The translations under genes and the position numbers were made by a program. From Puniceicoccales bacterium (GTDB taxonomy: Bacteria; Verrucomicrobiota; Verrucomicrobiia; Opitutales; UBA953): a DNA stretch of 5,370 nucleotides. The notes beneath the pieces are model-generated. The model saw nothing but the letters and a program-made list of their open reading frames with translations. It did no database searches and was not told the origin of the DNA. How positions within the stretch are numbered: position 1 is the stretch's first letter; each line of letters begins with the position of its first letter. This document shows positions 1 through 5,220 of this stretch, in pieces. Location of the stretch: NCBI GenBank assembly GCA_031289285.1, contig JAITPT010000134.1, positions 1 to 5,370 of the forward strand, given 5' to 3'.

Positions 1-4
1 GGGT

Positions 5-928
5 TCAATTCACACGGCTTTCCATGCCGCGCAGGAGGGCGACGAGGAAGGCGTTGTCGCCACCAAGCTCTGCGCACAGGCGCACGGCGGTGTCGGTAAG
101 TGCGCGGGCCTTGGCGCGCGAGGCCTCGAGACCGTGCAGACGCGGGTAGGTCACTTTTTTGTTTTCGGCGTCGGCGTTGACAGGCTTGCCCATCGTGGCG
201 GCGTCGCTGGTGACATCGAGGATGTCGTCAATGACTTGGAATGCGAGACCCGCGTTGAGGCCGATTTCGCGGGCTTTTTCGAGCGAGCCTTCGGGCGCGG
301 CGGAGAGGCGGACGCCCATCGTGATAGCGGCGGCGATGAGGGCGGCAGTCTTGTTGCGGTGGATGTAGTCGAGGCGTTCGGGCGTGAGTTCGCCGCGTTC
401 GCCGATGGTGTCTTCCACCTGCCCGCCGATGAGTTTCTGCGAACCCGCCGCGTCGCCGAGATCGCGCACGAGACCCGCCGCCACCTCGGGCGCGTCGCGG
501 TAGGCGTCGGCGAGGAGCCAGAACGCGTGAGTGAGCAAGGCGTCGCCAGCGAGGAGCGCGGTGGCCTCGCCAAACTTTTTGTGGCAAGTGGGGAGACCGC
601 GACGCAAGTCGGAGTTATCCATGCACGGCAGGTCGTCGTGAATGAGGCTGTAAGTGTGGAGGCACTCGACAGCGACGGCGGCGGGGAGCGGGTCGAGCGC
701 GGAAGGGAAGAGCGCGTTGGCGGCGAGGCAGAGGATAGGGCGGAGGCGCTTGCCGCCGGCTTCGAGGCTGTGCCGCATGGCGGCGTGGAGTTCGGCGGGG
801 CGCGTATCGGGCGCGGGCGTGAGGCGGCGCAGGGCATCTTCGACTGCGGTGGCGAGTTGTTTTTGGTGTGCGCGAAAATCGGGCGAGTCGTGTGTCATGG
901 GTGCTGGTGTCGCGGGTGCGGACGGCAT
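5..928 (-). CDS. ispA: Farnesyl diphosphate synthase (bacterial-type polyprenyl synthetase)
   Basis: This cytosolic enzyme condenses dimethylallyl or geranyl diphosphate with isopentenyl diphosphate to make farnesyl diphosphate, the precursor of undecaprenyl phosphate, quinone tails and other isoprenoids. The 307-aa protein is full length for the family. Visible landmarks are GGKRLRP (58-64), the first aspartate-rich motif DDLPCMD (98-104) followed by NSDLRRG, the PTCHKKFGEATALLAGDAL block (about 113-131), GGQ (168-170), the second aspartate motif DDILD (234-238) and a KVTYPRLHGLE tail motif (258-268). The four-residue spacing in the first motif is the bacterial FPPS/GGPPS type. Tyr93, five residues before that motif, matches my memory of E. 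coli IspA and favours a C15 product; a C20 product is the main alternative. The ATG at 928 is used here, but Met11 (ATG at 898) is a reasonable alternative because the first ten residues are Pro/Ala-rich and unlike the family. Neither start has a Shine-Dalgarno. The gene closes with TGA at 5-7. Confidence 0.95.
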   Translation of the reverse strand: MPSAPATPAPMTHDSPDFRAHQKQLATAVEDALRRLTPAPDTRPAELHAAMRHSLEAGGKRLRPILCLAANALFPSALDPLPAAVAVECLHTYSLIHDDLPCMDNSDLRRGLPTCHKKFGEATALLAGDALLTHAFWLLADAYRDAPEVAAGLVRDLGDAAGSQKLIGGQVEDTIGERGELTPERLDYIHRNKTAALIAAAITMGVRLSAAPEGSLEKAREIGLNAGLAFQVIDDILDVTSDAATMGKPVNADAENKKVTYPRLHGLEASRAKARALTDTAVRLCAELGGDNAFLVALLRGMESRVN

Positions 929-932
929 AGTG

Positions 933-963
933 CTTATATGTCAGATGCCGCCGAGCGCGTCAA
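933..963 (-). promoter_or_regulatory. Candidate sigma70-like promoter for ispA, possibly leaderless
   Basis: Read on the minus strand, TTGACG (958-963) is followed by TATAAG (933-938) with a 19-base spacer, or by CATATA two bases earlier with a 17-base spacer. The -10 box ends only four bases before the ATG at 928, so transcription would begin at or next to that ATG and give a leaderless message. The alternative is that the downstream ATG at 898 is the real start. The -35 box lies inside the 38-bp direct repeat. The match is weak by eye, and ispA could equally be read from upstream. Confidence 0.25.
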
Positions 964-994
964 TGGCGGCGACATCTTTTTCGGCTCCTTTTTT
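941..994 (-). other. Possible C-terminal remnant of an upstream gene
   Basis: On the minus strand this reads KKGAEKDVAAIDALGGI followed by TGA (941-943), only 12 bases before the ispA start, which is the spacing expected of an operon partner. The first 13 codons fall in the 38-bp direct repeat, whose other copy (1375-1412) is read in the same frame in a second context. In many bacteria the gene just before ispA is xseB, but this peptide is too short for me to assign to XseB or anything else. It may be a severed gene end, or simply non-coding DNA that happens to be open. Confidence 0.2.
957..994. repeat. 38-bp direct repeat, copy 1
   Basis: The 38 bases from GCGTCAATGG to GGCTCCTTTTTT are identical to 1375-1412 and in the same orientation, 418 bases apart. 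The two copies bracket a 380-base block (995-1374) that contains all the other large repeats of the gap. A target duplication this long is unusual for simple transposons, so a recombination- or replication-slippage-type duplication is as likely as insertion. Confidence 0.9.
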
Positions 995-1011
995 ACAAAT
1001 GGAAAAAGGGC

Positions 1012-1060
1012 AAAAAGGGTCAGGCAAAAGGGTCTGTCCCCTTTTATGCTGTCCCTTTTT
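1012..1060. terminator. Nested A/T-flanked palindrome, possible terminator
   Basis: An inner hairpin pairs AAAAGGG (1026-1032) with CCCTTTT (1039-1045) across a TCTGT(C) loop. An outer arm pairs AAAAAGGG (1012-1019) with CCCTTTTT (1053-1060). A further AAAAAGGG lies at 1003-1010. Each stem has only three G-C pairs and ends in a short T run on either strand, so it could act as a weak bidirectional intrinsic terminator. It could equally be a mobile palindromic repeat. It looks like a degenerate extra copy of the hairpin that ends each 151-base unit. Confidence 0.35.
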
Positions 1061-1065
1061 ATGCT

Positions 1066-1216
1066 TTCTGCACGATTTTTGCCTCAGCTAACGGAAGCTC
1101 GTCTTCACGGGATGGCGATAAATTAACTTGTTTGCAGGAAATCTTTATGTGCAGAAAATGCGAAAAATGCACACAGGCAGCGGAGTCAAATGAAAAAGGG
1201 TCTGTCCCTTTTTTGC
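1066..1216. repeat. 151-base tandem repeat unit, copy 1
   Basis: This unit begins TTCTGCACGATTTTTGCCTC and ends with a hairpin and TTTTTTGC. It aligns along its whole length with 1219-1369, in the same orientation and with a 153-base period. By eye the two differ at about seven substitutions and four single-base indels, the indels mostly in A or T runs. Within the unit, ATGCGAAAAATGC gives a short internal repeat, and GAAGCTCGTCTTC is a short imperfect palindrome. Confidence 0.92.
1193..1214. terminator. GGGTCTGTCCC hairpin of repeat copy 1
   Basis: AAAAAGGG (1193-1200) is fully complementary to CCCTTTTT (1206-1213) with a five-base TCTGT loop. A T run follows on the plus strand and, read the other way, AAAAAGGG-ACAGA-CCCTTTTT also ends in a T run. 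The stem is eight pairs but only three are G-C, so it is a weak candidate for a bidirectional terminator. It may instead be a REP-like mobile palindrome. Confidence 0.4.
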
Positions 1217-1218
1217 CG

Positions 1219-1369
1219 TTCTGTGCGATTTTTGCCTCGGCGGACGGAAGCTCGTCTTCACGGGATGACGATAAATTAACTTGTTTGCAGGAAATCTTGA
1301 TGGCAGAAAAATGCGAAAAATGCACACAAGGCAGCGGAGTCAAATGAAAAAGGGTCTGTCCCTTTTTGC
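1219..1369. repeat. 151-base tandem repeat unit, copy 2
   Basis: This is the second copy of the unit at 1066-1216, starting TTCTGTGCGATTTTTGCCTC, with two bases between copies. It is followed by CTAAGT, after which the 38-bp direct repeat begins. That the copies differ at several sites shows the duplication is not a very recent event, or that it came from two diverged family members. Confidence 0.92.
1347..1367. terminator. GGGTCTGTCCC hairpin of repeat copy 2
   Basis: AAAAAGGG (1347-1354) pairs with CCCTTTTT (1360-1367) across TCTGT. It is the first such hairpin that transcripts leaving the TPR gene would meet, about 155 bases after its stop. It could therefore end the operon message, though the stem is A-U rich. 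Confidence 0.4.
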
Positions 1370-1374
1370 TAAGT

Positions 1375-1412
1375 GCGTCAATGGCGGCGACATCTTTTTC
1401 GGCTCCTTTTTT
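1375..1412. repeat. 38-bp direct repeat, copy 2
   Basis: This is identical to 957-994 in sequence and orientation. On the minus strand it encodes KKGAEKDVAAIDA in the same frame as copy 1 but continues into the tandem repeats rather than to the nearby stop. Upstream in that frame the reading is open only to a TAG at 1476-1478, so no long gene enters from this side. Confidence 0.9.
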
Positions 1413-1420
1413 GCGCAGGA

Positions 1421-1440
1421 GGACGGACACGGACCGACAC
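1421..1440. repeat. Two 10-base tandem units, GGAC(G/C)GACAC
   Basis: GGACGGACAC is followed directly by GGACCGACAC, differing at one base, and then by AGATAGG. The pattern of ACACGGA-type decamers resembles the tandem decamers at 5341-5370, so both may be decayed members of one short-repeat family. Confidence 0.6.
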
Positions 1441-1455
1441 AGATAGGAAGGGGAC

Positions 1456-1467
1456 GGGGGGGGGGGG
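1456..1467. repeat. G12 homopolymer
   Basis: Twelve consecutive G residues lie 54 bases downstream of the TPR gene stop, inside a wider G-rich stretch (1448-1513) with further runs GGGGG, GGGG and GGGG. Such a run is prone to slippage and to sequencing error, so its true length is uncertain. Several G runs close together could also form a G-quadruplex on the plus strand (C-rich in the operon transcript). Confidence 0.85.
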
Positions 1468-1521
1468 CGTGCTCGCTACGTCCGCTGACGCTGGGCGGGG
1501 GTGGGGCGGGGAGGTATTTTT

Positions 1522-2532
1522 TTAGCGGTTGAAACGGCGCATGATGAACCAAATTAAGACGGCGGCAAAGGCACATTTTGCAATGAAGAGGAGGTCTGCG
1601 TTGAAACGCCATTGTAGATAACCACCTACTCCCAAACCAAATAGTAACCAAAAAATTGTTTTGGTGTTCGCCCAGAGAGGCAAAAACGAAAAGACAAGGG
1701 CATGGTCGGCACGAGAGGCAGCGATGTCGCCGTTTTCGGCACGCCATTTGCCTCGCAAAAAAAAGGCGCGGGCACGTAAGTCACCAGAGATGTCCGGCAT
1801 AGAGAGCAATTCGGAACAGTCGTCTATGGCACGACGCACCAACCCCTCCGCCTCATAAAGCACGGCGCGTTCGGCAAGCCCTCTCGCCCGCGTCTCAGGA
1901 GGGAGGTCTTCGAGCGCGAGAAAGGCATCGTATTCTTCAATGGCAGCAGCGAAGTCCGGCTCGTCTTCGGTAAGGTGGGTCTGGGCAAGCCCGTGGTGAG
2001 CGGCAGCTTTTTGCACAGGAGTGACGGATATGGCAGCGGCAGCAATGTAGTCCGTCCGTGCGATGGCGTAGTCTTCCTGTTCTGCCCATTCGTCGGCACG
2101 GGTAAGTAGGGCGTCAGCCTTTTTTTCGGTGGAGGCGTTGGGCAATTCGAGGATGGCGGTGCAATCGAGGATGACGTTTTCGCTGTAGCCCGCCGCTTCG
2201 TGCAAGGCGGCGCGTTCGAGGAGGATTTCGGCGCGTTCGCTGTCGTGCAGGGTGTCGTCGTCGAGGAGTTTTTCGTAGTCGGAAGAGGCAGCGGGTCGGT
2301 TTTTGAGAATGAAGGCGAGGATGTGGGCGCGTTGGCGTAAGGCTCGACGGCGAAGCACGGGGGGGGCGTCTTCGTCGTCAATTACCTTGTTGAAAGCAAA
2401 AAGCCCTCGCAAGATCCGTCCGTTTTCGGAAAACATAAGCCCGCGTTGGTAGTGCGAGCTTGGGTCGTCGGGGGGCGACTCGGAAAACTTTGCGCGGACG
2501 AATGCGAGGGTGAGTTCGAGGATTGGGTGCAT
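1522..2532 (-). CDS. TPR-type repeat protein with C-terminal membrane hairpin
   Basis: The function is not recognised. The 336-aa product is mostly helix-turn-helix repeats of about 36-40 residues, starting near residues 26, 62, 101, 140, 177, 216 and 254. The pattern, such as AEILLERAALHEAAGYSENV and ARGLAERAVLYEAEG, is typical of tetratricopeptide/SEL1-like solenoids that mediate protein contacts. Two hydrophobic segments follow at about 292-308 and 313-331, ending in a basic tail (MRRFNR). With no signal peptide, the solenoid is probably cytoplasmic and held to the inner membrane by a C-terminal hairpin. The ATG at 2532 lies nine bases after the stop of the preceding hydrolase gene, implying one transcript and perhaps translational coupling. 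An AGAGGT lies about 11 bases upstream, a rather distant ribosome site. The last part of the gene is more AT-rich than the rest. Possible role: scaffold or partner for the two hydrolases (inference from context only). Confidence 0.85.
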   Translation of the reverse strand: MHPILELTLAFVRAKFSESPPDDPSSHYQRGLMFSENGRILRGLFAFNKVIDDEDAPPVLRRRALRQRAHILAFILKNRPAASSDYEKLLDDDTLHDSERAEILLERAALHEAAGYSENVILDCTAILELPNASTEKKADALLTRADEWAEQEDYAIARTDYIAAAAISVTPVQKAAAHHGLAQTHLTEDEPDFAAAIEEYDAFLALEDLPPETRARGLAERAVLYEAEGLVRRAIDDCSELLSMPDISGDLRARAFFLRGKWRAENGDIAASRADHALVFSFLPLWANTKTIFWLLFGLGVGGYLQWRFNADLLFIAKCAFAAVLIWFIMRRFNR

Positions 2533-2541
2533 GCGCGGGCG

Positions 2542-3414
2542 TTACCTCTTCTCTTGCGGGCGGTTGTCCTCCTTGAAGCGGAACGGATTGCCGTTGGTGA
2601 TGCTGCTGGAGAGGATGGAGGGGCCGACATATTTTTCGATGTGGCCAACGACTAAGTTTAGCCCTGCCCAGTGGTCAACGTTCGGGGCGGTTTTTTTGCT
2701 GCCGGGGACGTTGTTATACATGAGGTCGGTCATATCGCGGATGAGGGCGATGCGGCGTCCGAGCGATTTGGAGGCGCGGAGTGAGAAGGGGCGACCGAGG
2801 ACGCAGATGTTGGTGTGAACACCGCAAACGATGACGTTTTTGATGCCTGCGTCGTTGATGTAGCCGGAGAACTTGCCACGTGATTCGACGATGTAGTCCT
2901 GAGGTTTGATGTCTATGGTGGGGATTTGGCGTCTCCATTGGATTTTGTTGTTCCATTTGCATTCGGAGCAGCCGCCGTCGGGCGGTTGGGGGTCGCCGAT
3001 GGGCAAGCGCGGTTCGCCACCAACGGAGCCTGTGCTGAACCAGCGGGCGCGCCCGTCACCGTATTTGAGTGACTTTTGGTAAGCGGGGTGGCCTTTGTAA
3101 AAGCCTGTGCAGTCGCTTGGTGCGTGGATGATTTTGAAGCCTTTGCCGCGGGCGACGTTGAGCATGGTGTTCAGGGAGGGGGCAAGCTCGGCGACGCGCT
3201 TGGTGGCGTGTTTGCACCAGTGTTTATCCCACATGTCGCAGACGACGATGGCGGTCTCGGAGGCTTTCCATTCTTCGACGCGCTCGGTGATTTTGTCGGA
3301 GGCGTCGCGGGAGCGCAGTTTTATTTTTATGGTGGACTGCGCGGAGAGCGGGCCAGCGGTTAATCCGATTGCGCCGCAGAGGGCGGCAACAGCGAAGAGT
3401 GTTTGTTTAATCAT
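2542..3414 (-). CDS. Exported cysteine hydrolase (isochorismatase-like), single domain
   Basis: This 290-aa protein has the cysteine-hydrolase (isochorismatase-like) fold, whose members cleave C-N or vinyl-ether bonds through an Asp-Lys-Cys centre. A Sec signal peptide is clear (MIKQTLFAVAALCGAIGLTAGPLSAQ, cleavage after about residue 26), so it acts outside the cytoplasm. The catalytic Asp is probably D60 in CDMWDKHW and the nucleophile C204 in GVHTNICVLGRPF. The usual Lys is not at the expected place; K181 (SRGKFSGY) is the nearest shared candidate. Other cysteines are C67, C102 and a CSEC pair (149/152), all but the linker sequence shared with the upstream paralogue. It ends four residues after FRFKEDNRP, exactly where the paralogue continues into a ThuA-like domain. 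It sits 54 bases after that paralogue and nine before the TPR gene. There is no Shine-Dalgarno before the ATG. The substrate is unknown; the family name does not imply isochorismate. Confidence 0.9.
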   Translation of the reverse strand: MIKQTLFAVAALCGAIGLTAGPLSAQSTIKIKLRSRDASDKITERVEEWKASETAIVVCDMWDKHWCKHATKRVAELAPSLNTMLNVARGKGFKIIHAPSDCTGFYKGHPAYQKSLKYGDGRARWFSTGSVGGEPRLPIGDPQPPDGGCSECKWNNKIQWRRQIPTIDIKPQDYIVESRGKFSGYINDAGIKNVIVCGVHTNICVLGRPFSLRASKSLGRRIALIRDMTDLMYNNVPGSKKTAPNVDHWAGLNLVVGHIEKYVGPSILSSSITNGNPFRFKEDNRPQEKR

Positions 3415-3468
3415 GATGACGTGTTGTTAGGTGTGCGTTGTTGTTATGTGTTGTTTGAGGAATTGGAA
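3415..3468 (-). promoter_or_regulatory. CA-rich leader between the two hydrolase genes
   Basis: On the transcript these 54 bases read as repeated AAC/CAC units (AACAACAC, AACAACGCACAC, AACAACACG) with almost no G and no purine-rich ribosome site. Such unstructured CA-rich leaders can recruit ribosomes without Shine-Dalgarno pairing. A short ATTCC tandem follows the stop of the upstream gene. No hairpin terminator is visible, which supports co-transcription. Confidence 0.45.
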
Positions 3469-5193
3469 TTATTTTTTGGAAGCGACGAGGAAGTCCACGG
3501 TGTTGTGGGCGAGTTTTTTGAAGGAGGGGATTTTCCAATCGTCCCAGTGTCCGAGCGAGGTATAGACGACTTTGCCGTTCACCCAGAGGACGGGCTGGCG
3601 TTTGTTTTTCGGGCCTGGGTCTTTGCCGGTCAGGAGCACGAGGGCGTCTTTGGCGTTTAGCGGGTTGTTGATGTAGAGCCAGCTGGGGCTGTTGAACGTG
3701 GCGTCAACACCTTTCAAAATGGGGTGCGACTCGTTTCCTGTGGCGATTGCGATGTCGGTGCCGGCTTTGAAGTGACCGTAGTGGCCTTGGTAATTGCCGC
3801 CGAGGACTTCTTTGTCGAAGCCGCGCCACTGGGCGAGGAGGTTGGCAGTTTTGTCGTTGGAGGCCACGATGGCACCGCCGTCGCGGGGGACGTTGCCCTT
3901 GGCGTCGAAGGCGTGAGAGGCAGTGCGGATGCCGAACACGGGGCGTCCGCTTGCAACATAGTTCTTGACGCGCTCCATTTTTTCGGGGTCGAGGGCGCGG
4001 CGGCGGATGAAGAAGACGGCGAGGTTGGCGTCGTCGAGTGCTTGGAGGTTTTCGAGGCTGTGGCGTCCGGCACCTTCCATGATGGGTTTGCCGAGGGCGA
4101 AGTCGGCGTGGATGTCGCGCAGGGTAAGCTCGTGTGCGAAGTTTTGTAGGCTGAGGCTGGCGCGGTATTCACTCTCGGCGGCGAGGAAGGTGACGCGCGG
4201 GCGGGTGTCTTCCTTGAATCGGAATTGTTTTTTCCCCGTGAAATCGGAGGAGAGGATGGTGGGTGTGACGTAGGTTTCGATGTAGGCGACCATGAGGTCG
4301 AGACCGGAGAAGTGGTTCACGAAGGGGGCGAATTGGTTTTTGCCGACGACGTTGTTGTAGATGAGGTCGGTCATGTCGCGCATGAGGACTGTGTTGAAGC
4401 CGGCGGCTTTCATGGCGCGCAGGCCGAAGGGGCGGCCAATGACGCACATGTTGGTGTGGACGCCGAGGAGGATGACGTTCTTGACGCCTTTCGCTTGGAG
4501 GTAGCCGCGGACTTCCTTGCCGTTGGCACTGATGAAGTCTTCGTCTTTGATGGTGAGCGTCTCAACTTGGCGCGACCATGCTCTGCGGTTGCGGCATTCG
4601 GGGCAGGAGTCGCGTTGGGCGACTGGCCACTTGGCACCTTTCTCGGACGGGAGGTTGCCAGACCACGGGTCGCCGCCGGACGTGCGGTATTTTTCGGCTT
4701 TTTTGCGGGCGGGGTGGTTGTTGTAAAAGCCGAGGCAGTCGCTGGGGGCGTGGACGATGGAGACGCCTTTCTCGCGGGCGATGGTGAGCACTTCGTTCAT
4801 GGTGGGGGCAAGCTCGCCAACGCGGGCGGTGGCGTGCTTACACCAATGTTTGTCCCACATATCGCAAATGATAATGGCGGTCTCGGCGGCTTTCCATGAG
4901 ACGGTGCTCTGGCGGACGCTGAGCGCGTCGGCACTCGGCTCTTTGGCGATGCCTTCGAGGCGCTTGATTTCGTTGCGCAGCTTGGCGGCGGTTTTGGCGG
5001 GAGCGGTTTTGGCCTGCTCGCTGAGCGCGGCGATTTCGTCGCGGAGTTGCTGGTCAAAGGGAACGCGGTCTTGGAGCGTGACGCGCAGGGTGCCGTCGGT
5101 TTCGGCGGCAAAAGCGGTCACGGCGATTGGCGCGATGAATGCGAGAAAGGCGGCGGCAAAGCGACGCGGGAAGTTCAGGAAGTTTAGTTTCAT
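3469..5193 (-). CDS. Exported fusion: cysteine hydrolase plus ThuA-like domain
   Basis: The product is 574 aa from the ATG at 5193. That start is chosen because it begins a proper Sec signal peptide (residues 1-30, ending AVTAFA-AETDG); the frame stays open upstream to 5364, but that part is Pro/Ser-rich translated repeat DNA. Residues 40-82 look helical and possibly coiled (LRDEIAALSEQ, KLRNEIKRLEGI). A cysteine-hydrolase domain spans about 100-320, with probable catalytic D111 (CDMWDKHW) and C250 (GVHTNMCVIGRPF), and a CPEC pair (197/200). The canonical Lys position is not conserved; K226 (ANGKEVRGYL) is a candidate. After FRFKEDTRP (325-332) a ThuA-like domain (about 333-571) begins at RVTFLAAESEYR and includes SGRPVFGIRTASHAF (415-429). 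It ends with VLWVNGKVVYTSLGHWDDW. ThuA-like domains have a class-I amidotransferase-like fold and are linked to sugar or glycoside metabolism. It is the first gene of the probable operon and a paralogue of the next one. The substrate is unknown. Confidence 0.92.
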   Translation of the reverse strand: MKLNFLNFPRRFAAAFLAFIAPIAVTAFAAETDGTLRVTLQDRVPFDQQLRDEIAALSEQAKTAPAKTAAKLRNEIKRLEGIAKEPSADALSVRQSTVSWKAAETAIIICDMWDKHWCKHATARVGELAPTMNEVLTIAREKGVSIVHAPSDCLGFYNNHPARKKAEKYRTSGGDPWSGNLPSEKGAKWPVAQRDSCPECRNRRAWSRQVETLTIKDEDFISANGKEVRGYLQAKGVKNVILLGVHTNMCVIGRPFGLRAMKAAGFNTVLMRDMTDLIYNNVVGKNQFAPFVNHFSGLDLMVAYIETYVTPTILSSDFTGKKQFRFKEDTRPRVTFLAAESEYRASLSLQNFAHELTLRDIHADFALGKPIMEGAGRHSLENLQALDDANLAVFFIRRRALDPEKMERVKNYVASGRPVFGIRTASHAFDAKGNVPRDGGAIVASNDKTANLLAQWRGFDKEVLGGNYQGHYGHFKAGTDIAIATGNESHPILKGVDATFNSPSWLYINNPLNAKDALVLLTGKDPGPKNKRQPVLWVNGKVVYTSLGHWDDWKIPSFKKLAHNTVDFLVASKK

Positions 5194-5220
5194 GTGTGTT
5201 AAAAAAATGTTGCGGCGGCG

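Larger units (their letters stand above)
929..1521. other. 593-base repeat-rich gap without a convincing gene
   Basis: This stretch separates the TPR gene from ispA. It is markedly richer in A/T runs than the flanking genes and is built almost wholly of repeats: a 38-bp direct repeat at both ends of the block, two tandem 151-base units, three GGGTCTGTCCC hairpins, a 10-base tandem repeat and a G12 run. Both genes point the same way, so it must contain the terminator of the operon, the promoter of ispA, or both. No tRNA-like, rRNA-like or transposase-coding sequence is visible in it. Confidence 0.8.

Noticed and set aside
941..994. Firm assignment of the short peptide before ispA to xseB
   Set aside because: Gene-order expectation alone supports it; the 17 residues carry no recognisable XseB signature.
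134..1126. 330-codon open frame on the plus strand opposite ispA
   Set aside because: It is antisense to a clear polyprenyl synthetase, its composition is the usual GC-rich shadow, and no family motif is seen.
1066..1369. CRISPR array
   Set aside because: There are only two long units of 151 bases with a two-base gap, no short repeats with unique spacers, and no cas genes.
995..1374. Complete insertion sequence between 38-bp target duplications
   Set aside because: There is no transposase frame and no terminal inverted repeats at the block ends, and 38 bp is long for a target duplication. It is kept only as a repeat block.
1059..1430. Minus-strand 123-codon frame as a real gene
   Set aside because: It is made of tandem repeats, starts at a GTG in repeat DNA, and its frame is not kept between the two copies throughout.
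2542..3414. Naming the hydrolases as isochorismatase or nicotinamidase
   Set aside because: Only fold-level motifs are seen; the proteins are exported, have extra cysteines and lack the canonical Lys position, so a substrate name is not justified.
4225..4899. 224-codon open frame on the plus strand
   Set aside because: It lies fully antisense to the conserved hydrolase domain, and its Val/Gly/Asp-rich sequence is that of a reverse-frame shadow.
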